64,000 bases of DNA, taken from the NCBI RefSeq assembly GCF_000297095.1, contig NZ_AEEA01000025.1, forward strand, positions 1-64,000, written 5' to 3'. Below are positions 41,674-51,372 of the stretch, piece after piece. The notes under the pieces are model-generated. The model did not search any database and had not been told where the DNA came from. It saw only the letters and a program-made list of their open reading frames with translations. Both the position numbers and the translations under genes were made by a program. The DNA is from Treponema primitia ZAS-1. GTDB lineage: Bacteria; Spirochaetota; Spirochaetia; Treponematales; Breznakiellaceae. How positions within the stretch are numbered: position 1 is the first letter of the stretch; each line of letters begins with the position of its first letter.

Positions 41674-42384
41674 TTATTTTAAATCAAGGCCGGCCACGCC
41701 ATCCACGGGCAGAGAAAAGATGATCCCCCCCGCTTTTGAGGAAATGCCAAAGGCCTGGCTTACCGCCTGCATGATCGGCGCCTTCTTTTCACGGGTGGAC
41801 AGGATGGTGATAATTTCTTTTTCGTCCTGAACGGAGATACCGAAAAATTTAACCGGCCCCTGATGAACGATACCGCGGGCATTAATCACGGTACCGCCGG
41901 TGGCCCCGGCTTCCCGGGCCACGGCCATAAATTCATCGCTATAACCCTGGTTTACCACCGACACTATCAAATCGAATTTAGTTTCGGAAATCACTTTCTC
42001 CGCCTCCGCTTCTAACGAAATTTTAAAGTTCTTCTCTATACTTACCTTAAAAACCTGCAAAATAGGCTGATTTATCCCCGAAAGAGGAAGGGTAAAAGAA
42101 ATCCCGGCGCCGGGGTTGTGGAGACCAATCTTCTTGGTAACCTCCTTCAAAAGCGGCGCTACCCCAACATCCTGTTCCAGACACATGATCACCGCTTTCT
42201 CGGTACTACCTATTCCCAAAAGGTCCAGGATATCAGAACTGGCGGTACCCCGGCCCTTAACGATATAGTGGAACCGGACCTTTTCCTGCTCACAAATATC
42301 CGTAACCACCCGGGCCTTAGTCCAGTCAACGATAAAGATTACACATTTTAACAGGGGTATTCTTACCCCATTACTATCTATCAT
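41674..42384 (-). CDS. tandem PII-like signalling protein
   Basis: 236 residues from the ATG at 42382-42384 (GGAGGG eight bases before; a longer reading frame to 42513 lies inside the upstream gene). Two GlnB/PII-like units are visible in tandem: one with CVIFIVDWTKARVVTDICEQ, KGRGTA and ISFTLPLSGI, another with DLIVSVVNQGYSDEFMAVAREAG, NARGIV and IIFSLPVDGVAG. PII proteins sense nucleotides and 2-oxoglutarate and regulate partners by contact, often membrane transporters. The gene overlaps the end of the DUF1538 gene by 11 bases, so the partner is probably that membrane protein. Confidence 0.72.
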   Translation of the reverse strand: MIDSNGVRIPLLKCVIFIVDWTKARVVTDICEQEKVRFHYIVKGRGTASSDILDLLGIGSTEKAVIMCLEQDVGVAPLLKEVTKKIGLHNPGAGISFTLPLSGINQPILQVFKVSIEKNFKISLEAEAEKVISETKFDLIVSVVNQGYSDEFMAVAREAGATGGTVINARGIVHQGPVKFFGISVQDEKEIITILSTREKKAPIMQAVSQAFGISSKAGGIIFSLPVDGVAGLDLK

Positions 42385-43942
42385 TAGAGGATCCCTCCAC
42401 TCCGTATTCAACAATCTCTCCGGCTCCGGTGCTATCCAGGGCCTGTGCTGCCGCACGTTTCGTCGCGGTCCTGATCTTATGGCCGTAAAGCAATCCCATG
42501 ATCTGTATAACAATCAGGGGGGTCATGGCAATCATGGCAACGATACCGAAGGCATCTTTCATCAGGTCCCCCCCAACGCCCTGGCAGGTCCCCATGGCCA
42601 GGGGCAGCAGGAAGGTAGAGGTCATGGGGCCGGAACACACGCCGCCGGAGTCAAAGGCAATACCGGTAAAAATCTTGGGAACAAAGAACGTAAGGGCCAG
42701 GGCCAGGACATAGCCGGGAACCAGGATATACATGATGGGTATCCCCACCAGGATACGGACCATGGTGATACCCAGGGCGGCGGCCATGCCGATGGAGAGC
42801 CCCTGTTTCATGGCCTTTTGGGGTATGGTACCCTGGGAAATCTCCTCGACCTGTTTATTCAACACATGGACCGCAGGTTCCGCCGCCACGATATAGTACC
42901 CGATCAGAATGCTCAGGGGAACCAGAATCCACTTAAAAGGGGAGGAAGCCAACTGTTCCCCCAGGAAATGGCCCACGGGGATAAAGCCTACATTGACCCC
43001 GGTTAGGAATACCACCAGGCCGATGAAGGTGTACAGAAACCCGATAAGGATACGGCCGATCTGGTGTTTTTTATACCGGTTGGAAACAAGCTGGAAAATA
43101 ATAAAGAACACCACGATAGCCGCCAGGGCCAGGAACACATCCTCGGTATAGCGGGGAAATTCAATGGCGAAGTGTTTGATCACATCCCGGGAGGTATTAA
43201 CCTCGGGAATGGCGAAGATCGCCACATCCGCCCCGCTGGGCCTGAAGAAGACCCCCAGTAAAAGGACCATCAGAATCGGGCCGATACTGCAAAGGGCTAC
43301 CAGACCAAAGCTGTCGTCCTGGGAGTTCCTGTCGCTCCGTACCGAGGCGACGCCGACACCCATGGCCAGGATGAAGGGTACGGTCATGGGGCCCGTGGTA
43401 ACCCCTCCGGAGTCAAAGGCCACGGGGATAAAGTCGGTCAGGAAGCTGTACCGGGGGATCATGGGGATAAAAATAATAACCGCAAACAAAATGCCGTAAA
43501 AAATTAAGAGCAACACCGAAAGCCGTATCTTAAAAAGGATACGGAATATCGCCAAGGCCAGGAATAACCCCACCCCGATGGCAACGGCCAAAATCAGCTG
43601 TAGTGGAGGAACCGCAGGTACCTGGGCGGCCAAGACTTGAAGGTCCGGCTCGGCGATGGTGATGATGAGCCCCATGAAAAAGCAGATAACCAAGGTCAGG
43701 ATCAGTTTAGTGGTCTTGGTAAGCTGAACCCCTATACCTTCCCCCATGGGCATCATGGACATATCCGCCCCAAGAGTAAAAAACCCCATTCCCACGATAA
43801 GCAGGGCCGCGCCGACTATGAACATCAGGATAGTACCGGTAGGCATGGGTACCAGCACCACGCTCGCCACGAGAACAATCACGGAAATCGGGAGAACCGA
43901 GGAATAGGCTTCCCGGATTTTTTCTTTAAGTATCTTGTTCAT
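42374..43942 (-). CDS. duplicated DUF1538 membrane protein
   Basis: 522-residue inner-membrane protein of about 12-14 segments. It is an internal duplication: each half has a GF.T.G.....MP.G..LG-type segment, an AEP..VL...QV segment (97-108 and 354-366) and a FDSGGV..GPM motif (SGG at 178-180 and 432-434). The re-entrant SGG and GPM motifs look like the substrate path of a two-fold symmetric transporter. It precedes a tandem PII-like gene that overlaps it. I know no established substrate for DUF1538 proteins; a PII-controlled transporter is the most likely reading. Confidence 0.82.
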   Translation of the reverse strand: MNKILKEKIREAYSSVLPISVIVLVASVVLVPMPTGTILMFIVGAALLIVGMGFFTLGADMSMMPMGEGIGVQLTKTTKLILTLVICFFMGLIITIAEPDLQVLAAQVPAVPPLQLILAVAIGVGLFLALAIFRILFKIRLSVLLLIFYGILFAVIIFIPMIPRYSFLTDFIPVAFDSGGVTTGPMTVPFILAMGVGVASVRSDRNSQDDSFGLVALCSIGPILMVLLLGVFFRPSGADVAIFAIPEVNTSRDVIKHFAIEFPRYTEDVFLALAAIVVFFIIFQLVSNRYKKHQIGRILIGFLYTFIGLVVFLTGVNVGFIPVGHFLGEQLASSPFKWILVPLSILIGYYIVAAEPAVHVLNKQVEEISQGTIPQKAMKQGLSIGMAAALGITMVRILVGIPIMYILVPGYVLALALTFFVPKIFTGIAFDSGGVCSGPMTSTFLLPLAMGTCQGVGGDLMKDAFGIVAMIAMTPLIVIQIMGLLYGHKIRTATKRAAAQALDSTGAGEIVEYGVEGSSNDR

Positions 43943-44104
43943 ACCATTGCCTTGACATACCAGGATCAGTCAAATTCTAATCATTTTATCAAAATATTTA
44001 TAGGGGGCGCCACATGAACATCTTTCATTTTCACAATATATGGGTAATACTATACTTACGTATTACTTATATATGAAGTTATTTATTATTTTCGGGAGGA
44101 CATT

Positions 44105-46126
44105 ATGGCAAAAGCTCAAAAAGAACAAAATGCCGCTGAAATTTCCACAGGGCGTCTTATTGGTGTGGTCGTCCCGGTGGGAGCCCTCCGTGGCGAACAG
44201 AGCATTGGGGTTGGAGAATTTCCGGATCTGGTCGAATTTGCCGGTCTGTGTGCCCGGACAGGGATAGGCCTTATCCAGATCTTGCCTGTAAACGATACGG
44301 GGTACGAAAGTTCCCCCTATGGCTCTCTGACCGCCTTTGCCCTCAATCCTCTCTACCTTAGGATTGGGGATCTGGGCGAAGCCGCGGAATTTGCGGAAAA
44401 ACTTACGACCCTTAAAAAGAAATTTGACAAGGAGCCCCGGTTTCCCTACTACAAAATACTCCGGGCAAAGATGGATCTGCTCCGGGAAATATACGCGGCA
44501 AACGAAAAAAGTATAATTGCAAAGGCTAAACCAGGGGCTTCCCTGGCCGCTTGGATCGATAAAAATCCCTGGGTAAAGGAATATGCCGTATACCGCCGGC
44601 TTAAAGAGCTTAACGAAGAAAAAAGCTGGAAAGAATGGAAAACCCACCGGACCGTGACCCCCGAAGATATTCAGATCCTCTGGAAGGACCAGAAACAGCA
44701 GAAGGACCATCTCTTTTGGGCCTGGCTCCAGGAGGCGTTGGATACCCAGTTCAGTAAAGCCGCAAAGGCCCTGAACAAGGAGGGGATACTTCTGGAAGGG
44801 GACCTTCCCATTCTGATGAACGAAGATAGCTGCGATGTCTGGGCGCACCCTGAATATTTCTATCCCGAGCTTTCCGCCGGGGCGCCCCCGGATATGTACA
44901 ATGCCAACGGACAGAACTGGGGTTTCCCCACCTATAACTGGACCGCCCAGGCTAAGGACGATTATTCCTGGTGGCGCCTGCGGCTTAAAACCGCAGAGAA
45001 GTACTACAATGCCTACCGCATAGACCATGTGCTCGGTTTCTTCCGTATCTGGTCCTCCCTGCGGGAAAACAACTTCGATAACGCTATTTTGGGCCGCTAT
45101 GTGCCCTATACTCCGGTTACCAAAAAGGACTTCGATGAGCTTCACTTTGATGAAGCCCGGATCCGCTGGCTTTCCCAGCCGCATGTCCCTACCGGAGAAG
45201 TCTGGGACGCCCTGAAAGATACCGGCGCCGCCGCTCCGGAGGCGGAGAAGATCTTCTCCACGGTATTGGAACGTATCGGCAGTGAGGAGCTGTGGCTCTT
45301 CAAAAAAACCATCAGGGGCGAGAAGGATATTACCGACCTGGGACTGCACCCGGCTGCAACCAACTATCTGCGCTGGGCTTGGCGGAACCGGCTCTTCCTG
45401 GAATATGAAAAGGGAAAGTTCTTCCCCCTATGGCTTTTCCGGGAATCCCGGGCCTACAAATCCCTCTCGGGGGACGAACGGAACACCCTGGAGGATTTAT
45501 TGAAAAGGCGGCAGGAAGAATCGGAAAAAACCTGGGAAACTCAAGGCAAAAAACTCCTTTCGGTGCTGCTTGAATCCTCCAAAATGCTCCCCTGTGCGGA
45601 AGATCTGGGGGCGGTTCCGGATTGTGTGCCCCGGGTACTGGCAAAACTCAAGATTCTGGGGCTTCGGGTTATCCGGTGGCACCGCGAATGGGACAAACCG
45701 GGCCAGCCCTACTATGCCTTCGACGAGTACCCGGAACTAAGCGTATGTACCCCCTCGGTTCATGACAGCTCTACCCTGCGGGAATGGTGGGACCGGGAAG
45801 CGGATCAGGACGGCTTCAGCGCCTTCCTGGGGGTTCCTTCCCTGCCGAAGGTGTATAATCCCGGTACGGCAAAGATTGTCCTTTCCAAGGCCGCTGCTGC
45901 TGCATCCCGTTTCCGGGTCTTCCAGATCCAGGACCTGCTTCACCTTTCCACCAAGTGGTATGCCGAGGATCCCGCATCGGAACGGATCAACGTGCCCGGT
46001 AACGTCAACGAATTCAACTGGACCTATCGCCTTCCCGCGACTATTAAGGAGATCGGGACGGATGAGTCTTTGATCAAATCGATTCAGGAGTTAGCTGTCG
46101 TTGTACCGAAGAAAAAGAAAAATTAA
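44105..46126 (+). CDS. malQ: 4-alpha-glucanotransferase (GH77), long form
   Basis: 673-residue second amylomaltase-type enzyme. It starts TGRLIGVVVPVGALRGEQSIGVGEF and keeps the three GH77 acids in AYRIDHVLGFFRIW, CAEDLGAVPDCV and SVHDSSTLREWW. Length resembles the DPE2/MalQ long type without its starch-binding modules. It lies 13 bases before the start of a very large GH13 gene, so the two probably act on the same glucan pool. Strong ribosome binding site GGGAGGA before ATG. Distinct in sequence from the transporter-linked MalQ at 6929-8422. Confidence 0.94.
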   Translation: MAKAQKEQNAAEISTGRLIGVVVPVGALRGEQSIGVGEFPDLVEFAGLCARTGIGLIQILPVNDTGYESSPYGSLTAFALNPLYLRIGDLGEAAEFAEKLTTLKKKFDKEPRFPYYKILRAKMDLLREIYAANEKSIIAKAKPGASLAAWIDKNPWVKEYAVYRRLKELNEEKSWKEWKTHRTVTPEDIQILWKDQKQQKDHLFWAWLQEALDTQFSKAAKALNKEGILLEGDLPILMNEDSCDVWAHPEYFYPELSAGAPPDMYNANGQNWGFPTYNWTAQAKDDYSWWRLRLKTAEKYYNAYRIDHVLGFFRIWSSLRENNFDNAILGRYVPYTPVTKKDFDELHFDEARIRWLSQPHVPTGEVWDALKDTGAAAPEAEKIFSTVLERIGSEELWLFKKTIRGEKDITDLGLHPAATNYLRWAWRNRLFLEYEKGKFFPLWLFRESRAYKSLSGDERNTLEDLLKRRQEESEKTWETQGKKLLSVLLESSKMLPCAEDLGAVPDCVPRVLAKLKILGLRVIRWHREWDKPGQPYYAFDEYPELSVCTPSVHDSSTLREWWDREADQDGFSAFLGVPSLPKVYNPGTAKIVLSKAAAAASRFRVFQIQDLLHLSTKWYAEDPASERINVPGNVNEFNWTYRLPATIKEIGTDESLIKSIQELAVVVPKKKKN

Positions 46127-46139
46127 AGAAGGAAACTCT

Positions 46140-49100
46140 ATGCAAAAAATTACTATCGGTACTTCCTTTCAGGATGGATGGGCGGCGCAGCGGAGGGCTA
46201 CCATGGAGTTTCATATTCGTCACGATGTCCGTATGGAGCATGGGCTTGATACGGCCCTTTTTTCGCTCCGGGGTAACGTAATCCTGGCGGATTTTCAGCA
46301 GGTACGGAAACTTACGGCGAAGTTCAACGCAAAGGTGGACGGCGCCGCCCATCCGGAACGGATCATCAAGGCGGGACAGCTTAATGCCATGGGCCTTATC
46401 GACGAGATCCTTCACTTTATAGTTGCCCTCTACCGTCAGCAGATCCAAAAGGACATCTTTGAAACCGCCCTGGAGCGGTTGAATACGTCCCTGGGGGAAG
46501 AAAAAACCGCCCATCTTCTGGAAACCTTTGGCGCCCAATTCCCGCCCCAAAGGGTATACGCCGGGAAAATTTCGGTTATAGACTATCTCCGGGGAACAGA
46601 CGAAGGGGAGAGCTGTAAATCCCTGGCCCTGGAGGAACTGATGCTCCTGGCCCTGGCAAACCTCAACCCCGCCTTTACCCCCTTTACGTTTCTCTTTGAT
46701 GATAAGGACCTGGAAACCGCTACGGTCTATACCGATGCGATTTCCGTGCTGCGGGCCCATTTAACGGAGTCTCCCCCCTTTGGTCCCGATGGTCAGAACC
46801 TCTGGGACCTCCTTCGCGCCCCAGCTCTGGCTTCATCGACCTTGAGCGGCCAGCTGGAATATATGCGGAACAAATGGGGAATTCTGCTGGGGAAATTTAT
46901 GGCCCGGCTTCTCATGGGCCTGGATGTTATCAAGGAAGAGGATAAACCCGTGTTTTTCGGCCCCGGACCGACCCAGGCCTATACCTACGACGGGCTGGAT
47001 GAATACGAACGGTTCAGCCCGGACCAGGAATGGATGCCCCGGACGGTGCTTATGGCAAAAAGTACCCTGGTATGGCTCTATCAGCTGACCAAAAAATACG
47101 GCCGCCCCATTGAGCGGTTGGACCAGATCCCCGACGAAGAATTGGACGAACTGGCCCGGCGGGGCTTTTCCGGGCTCTGGCTCATCGGCCTCTGGGAACG
47201 GAGCAACGCCTCTAAGACTATTAAGCAGTGGACGGGAAACCCCGAAGCCGCCGCCAGCGCCTATAGCCTCCACGACTACGACATCGCCGGGGAACTGGGC
47301 GGATGGGGTTCCCTGACTAATCTTCGGGAACGCTGTTTCCAGCGGGGTATACGGCTTGGTTCGGATATGGTCCCCAACCACACGGGTATCGATTCCCGGT
47401 GGGTCATGGAACATCCGGACCGGTTCCTTCAGCTCAGCTACCCGCCTTTCCCTACCTATACGTTTAACGGCGGCAACCTTTCCAACCGGGATGGTATTAC
47501 CGTTCAGATTGAAGACCATTACTATAACCGCAGTGACGCTGCGGTGGTTTTTAAACGGATCGATCACCACACCGGGGATGTGCGTTACATCTACCACGGT
47601 AACGATGGTACCTCCATGCCCTGGAACGATACCGCACAGATAGACTTTCTGAACCCCGAAGCCCGGGAAGCGGTGATCCGCACCATCATCGGGGTCTGCC
47701 AGCAGTTCTCCATAGTCCGCTTTGACGCGGCCATGACCCTGGCCAAAAAGCATATCCAGCGGCTCTGGTACCCCGAACCGGGACACGGCGGGGACATAGC
47801 CAGCCGGGCCGAACACGCCCTTCCTGCAGACGAATTTAACCGCCGTATCCCCAACGAGTTCTGGCGGGAAGTGGTGGACCGCTGTGCCGCAGAGGCTCCC
47901 CATACCCTGCTTTTGGCGGAAGCCTTCTGGATGATGGAGGGGTACTTTGTACGTACACTGGGTATGCACCGGGTGTACAACTCCGCCTTTATGAACATGC
48001 TTAAAAACGAAGAAAACGCCAAATACCGGGCTTCTATCAAAAACACCCTGGGGTTTGATCCCGAGGTTCTCAAACGGTTTGTCAACTTTATGAACAACCC
48101 CGATGAGGATACTGCGGTTGCCCAGTTTGGCAAGGGGGACAAGTACTTCGGCATTGCCACCCTCCTGGTAACCATGCCGGGGCTCCCCATGTTCGGCCAC
48201 GGCCAGATCGAGGGCTTTGAGGAAAAGTACGGCATGGAATACCGCCGGGCTTACCGGGATGAAAAGCCGGATCGCCACCTGATGGATCGCCATGAACGGG
48301 AAATCTTCCCCTTAATGAAGAAGCGCCATATTTATTCCGGAAGCGCCGATTTCTGTCTCTACGATCTTTACACCCCCCAGGGCTCGGTGAACGAAAATGT
48401 GTTTGCCTATTCCAACAGTGCCGGTAACGACCGGAGTTTGGTGCTGTTCAACAACGCCTATGCCGAAGCCGGCGGCTGGATCTACAAGGGCGCGGTGGCT
48501 ATCCCCCAGAAAGACGGCGGTTTCCGCCAGGACAGCCTCTGCCAATCCCTGGGCCTGCATGGATCGGGTACTTTTTTTGCCCTGCTCAAAGAACAACGGC
48601 AGGATCTCTGGTATATCCGGTCCTCCAAAGAAATCGCCGAACGGGGGCTCTTTGTTTCCCTCAAGGGCTACGAAGCCCAGGTCTTTATTGATATCCACGA
48701 AGTGGAAGACGATAAGCGGGGACGTTTTGCCCGGCTTCACGCGGAACTCAACGGCCGAGGCGTCAAGGATGTGCACGCGGCGGTCCAGGATATCTATCTT
48801 GGTGAGCTTTACTACCGGTTCACCGAACTCTTTAAGCGGGACCATATGGATACCCTGCTCAGTATTCTCATTGAAAAACCGGGAAAGCCGGCGGCGGAAG
48901 ACGCTACTTGCAACGAAGTTCCCCGCGCAGCAAAATCCACCCGGTCAAAATCTGCCAAAAACAGTGTTACTATCGCGGAGTTTATCGATTCCCTAAAAGA
49001 TTCCGCCCTGAGCTTTATCAGCGTTGCGGAAAAGTTCCTTGACGGCGCCCTGTACGATCCCTTTGTCACCGAATGGACCTACCAAAAAATACCCGGTGAA

Positions 49101-49913
49101 CAGATATGGAAAGAGTTTGCCGCCTACCTCGACCGCCTGAAGACCCTGACGGAATACGGATACAGCACACCCCACAAGGCTGATACTCAGGCGATACGTT
49201 TTCTGCGGAGCCTGGGGGAAAAGATCATAGCCCGACCGGCCATCGCAGTCTTCGCCTATGCCTATGGAACACTATCACTGCTGCGAAATATCATCGGCGC
49301 AGGAGCTTCCGGGCTTGAAGCCAAGGCCCTCTCGGATCACTGGACCCTGGACCGGAAGCTGCGGGAATGTTTTGGCAGCGGCATAAACGGGGACGAGGCC
49401 TACCGGGTCATGGAAATTATGAAGGCCGTATTGGCCCGCACCAGCCCTGTGCTTTCAACAGATTTTCCCACGGAGCCAGTAAAGACCACGGGAAAGAAAA
49501 AAGCTGCGGCATTGAAAAAACCGCTTCCAAAAACCGTTGACAAAACTCTGTCTCCAGCGGAAACCCTTATCCTGGACAATTACCATGCGGAGGATTTCCG
49601 AAAGCTTCTGGGGGTAAATATCTTTGAGGATACCATATGGTTCAACAAGGAAGCCTTTGAGGAAGTTCTTTTCTACGCACCCCTGTTCACAGTCCTGGAA
49701 AGCGACAGCGCCCTGGAAACGGTTAAGCGCCCGCTAAAAAAAGCCGCCGCCAAAACAAAGGCAGCAGATTCGACAGAGCCCGCCAAAAACTGGCTGAACC
49801 GGGTTGCAAAGATAGCGGACCTTGCCGAAACCTTTGCCAAGGCGGAAGCAAAATCCGAGTACCAGCTTGACGAACTTCTGGGGGCGCTTTCGGCGGGAAG
49901 GCCTAAGAAGTAA
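46140..49913 (+). CDS. very large GH13-family glucan-active enzyme
   Basis: 1257 residues from the ATG at 46140 (AAGGAA before it). Only the central part is a clear alpha-amylase barrel: LEELARRGFSGLWLIGLWE-like beta-strand start, DMVPNHTG (about 409), IVRFDAAM (nucleophile Asp about 529), LLAEAFWM (acid/base Glu about 594) and motif IV as NNPDED (about 655), which has Pro where classic amylases have His. Long N-terminal (1-300) and C-terminal (800-1257) regions, the latter with Ala/Lys-rich linkers (KSTRSKSAKN, TTGKKKAAALKK), have no family I can name. Three bases before the MBOAT gene. Possibly a GlgE-like transferase; inference. Confidence 0.82.
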   Translation: MQKITIGTSFQDGWAAQRRATMEFHIRHDVRMEHGLDTALFSLRGNVILADFQQVRKLTAKFNAKVDGAAHPERIIKAGQLNAMGLIDEILHFIVALYRQQIQKDIFETALERLNTSLGEEKTAHLLETFGAQFPPQRVYAGKISVIDYLRGTDEGESCKSLALEELMLLALANLNPAFTPFTFLFDDKDLETATVYTDAISVLRAHLTESPPFGPDGQNLWDLLRAPALASSTLSGQLEYMRNKWGILLGKFMARLLMGLDVIKEEDKPVFFGPGPTQAYTYDGLDEYERFSPDQEWMPRTVLMAKSTLVWLYQLTKKYGRPIERLDQIPDEELDELARRGFSGLWLIGLWERSNASKTIKQWTGNPEAAASAYSLHDYDIAGELGGWGSLTNLRERCFQRGIRLGSDMVPNHTGIDSRWVMEHPDRFLQLSYPPFPTYTFNGGNLSNRDGITVQIEDHYYNRSDAAVVFKRIDHHTGDVRYIYHGNDGTSMPWNDTAQIDFLNPEAREAVIRTIIGVCQQFSIVRFDAAMTLAKKHIQRLWYPEPGHGGDIASRAEHALPADEFNRRIPNEFWREVVDRCAAEAPHTLLLAEAFWMMEGYFVRTLGMHRVYNSAFMNMLKNEENAKYRASIKNTLGFDPEVLKRFVNFMNNPDEDTAVAQFGKGDKYFGIATLLVTMPGLPMFGHGQIEGFEEKYGMEYRRAYRDEKPDRHLMDRHEREIFPLMKKRHIYSGSADFCLYDLYTPQGSVNENVFAYSNSAGNDRSLVLFNNAYAEAGGWIYKGAVAIPQKDGGFRQDSLCQSLGLHGSGTFFALLKEQRQDLWYIRSSKEIAERGLFVSLKGYEAQVFIDIHEVEDDKRGRFARLHAELNGRGVKDVHAAVQDIYLGELYYRFTELFKRDHMDTLLSILIEKPGKPAAEDATCNEVPRAAKSTRSKSAKNSVTIAEFIDSLKDSALSFISVAEKFLDGALYDPFVTEWTYQKIPGEQIWKEFAAYLDRLKTLTEYGYSTPHKADTQAIRFLRSLGEKIIARPAIAVFAYAYGTLSLLRNIIGAGASGLEAKALSDHWTLDRKLRECFGSGINGDEAYRVMEIMKAVLARTSPVLSTDFPTEPVKTTGKKKAAALKKPLPKTVDKTLSPAETLILDNYHAEDFRKLLGVNIFEDTIWFNKEAFEEVLFYAPLFTVLESDSALETVKRPLKKAAAKTKAADSTEPAKNWLNRVAKIADLAETFAKAEAKSEYQLDELLGALSAGRPKK

Positions 49914-49915
49914 TT

Positions 49916-51364
49916 ATGCTTTTTAATTCTCTTGATTTCGCCGTTTTTTTGCCACTGGTTTTCTTTTTACACTGGTTTGTCGCCAAAAAGAGCTTAAAAG
50001 CCCAAAATATATTGATCGTTATAGCAAGTTATATATTTTATGGCCGGTGGGATTGGCGTTTTTTATTTTTGCTGCTTTTCAGTACCCTTACGGATTTTTT
50101 TACCGGTTTAGGCTTATTAAACGAGCAGAATATACAAAAGCGAAAATTTCTTTTGGCCCTAAGTATTTTTGTTAACTTAACTTTTCTTATGGTCTTTAAG
50201 TATTACAATTTTTTTATTGATAGCTTTATTTCAGCATTTACATTTTTTGGAAAACCAATAAACTTCAGGCATATAAATATCGTCCTGCCGGTGGGAATTA
50301 GTTTTTATACATTTCAAACCATGAGTTATTCAATTGATGTATATAAAAAGAAACTCGAGCCAACAAAAAATTTTATCGCCTTTGCGGCTTTTGTAGCTTT
50401 TTTCCCACAGCTTGTGGCAGGCCCCATAGAACGGGCGGCAAAGTTACTGCCACAGTTTTATATAAAAAGGGTTTTTAATTATGAGAAGGCTTCTGACGGC
50501 TGTAAGCAGATCTTGTGGGGCTTTTTCAAAAAAATGGTTATTGCCGATAACTGCGCGGTATATGTAAATATGGTTTTTGACCATTATAAGAACTATTCGG
50601 GCAGTACGTTGTTATTAGGGGCGGTGCTTTTTGCTTTCCAGATATACGGCGATTTTTCAGGTTATTCCGACATAGCCATAGGGACATCCAAGCTTTTCGG
50701 TGTCACCTTAATGAAAAATTTTGCGTTCCCCTATTTTTCCCGGGACATGGCAGAATTTTGGAGAAGATGGCATATATCCCTTACCACCTGGTTCAGGGAT
50801 TATGTTTATATTCCCCTGGGAGGCAGCAAGCGGGATACGCTTATAAGCATTAGAAACACTTTTATTATTTTTTTAGTAAGTGGATTCTGGCATGGCGCCA
50901 ATTGGACATTTATTGCCTGGGGCTTTATAAATGCCCTTTATTTTCTGCCCCTTATGTTGTTAAAAAGGAACCGTCAAAACAAGGATACTGCCGCGGCAGG
51001 TAAAACATTCCCTGGTTTTAAAGAGCTGGTATCGATCATTAGTACTTTTTTTCTGACAGTAATAGGCTGGATATTCTTTCGCTCCTATACAATCCGTGAC
51101 AGCGCGGGCTATTTAGCAAAAATATTTTCAAAAACAATTTTTAAAAAACCGGCTTTTAATATCGTGTCAAAATACAGCATTGTCGGTGCCCTTATATCAA
51201 TTATAATCCTTATCAGTATCGAATGGATAAACAGAGACGAAGAATACGGGCTTAAAAAACTTCCAAAAAGTAAATTGCTGCGATGGGTCATCATTATAGG
51301 TATCACCATGGTTATTGTTGAATTAGGCGGCGCACAGCAGGAATTCATCTATTTCCAATTTTGA
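49916..51364 (+). CDS. MBOAT-family O-acyltransferase (AlgI type)
   Basis: 482-residue membrane-bound O-acyltransferase with about eleven membrane segments. The catalytic His is in FWHGANWTFIAWG, and the conserved FWRRWHISLTTWFRDYVYIPLGGSKRDT block is complete. Homologues (AlgI, DltB, PatA) move an acyl group across the membrane onto polysaccharide. It is two bases after the GH13 gene and followed by an SGNH-hydrolase-like gene, the usual partner that transfers the acetyl group outside (AlgJ/AlgX-like). Base composition is lower in GC than its upstream neighbours. Confidence 0.93.
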   Translation: MLFNSLDFAVFLPLVFFLHWFVAKKSLKAQNILIVIASYIFYGRWDWRFLFLLLFSTLTDFFTGLGLLNEQNIQKRKFLLALSIFVNLTFLMVFKYYNFFIDSFISAFTFFGKPINFRHINIVLPVGISFYTFQTMSYSIDVYKKKLEPTKNFIAFAAFVAFFPQLVAGPIERAAKLLPQFYIKRVFNYEKASDGCKQILWGFFKKMVIADNCAVYVNMVFDHYKNYSGSTLLLGAVLFAFQIYGDFSGYSDIAIGTSKLFGVTLMKNFAFPYFSRDMAEFWRRWHISLTTWFRDYVYIPLGGSKRDTLISIRNTFIIFLVSGFWHGANWTFIAWGFINALYFLPLMLLKRNRQNKDTAAAGKTFPGFKELVSIISTFFLTVIGWIFFRSYTIRDSAGYLAKIFSKTIFKKPAFNIVSKYSIVGALISIIILISIEWINRDEEYGLKKLPKSKLLRWVIIIGITMVIVELGGAQQEFIYFQF

Positions 51365-51372
51365 GAGGACAT

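Noticed and set aside
44063..45349. 428-codon open frame on the minus strand opposite the long MalQ
   Set aside because: The GH77 motifs are on the plus strand; this is a shadow frame without start signals.
46833..48293. 486-codon open frame on the minus strand inside the GH13 gene
   Set aside because: The plus-strand frame contains ordered GH13 motifs; the opposite frame has no recognisable domain and merely reflects codon bias.
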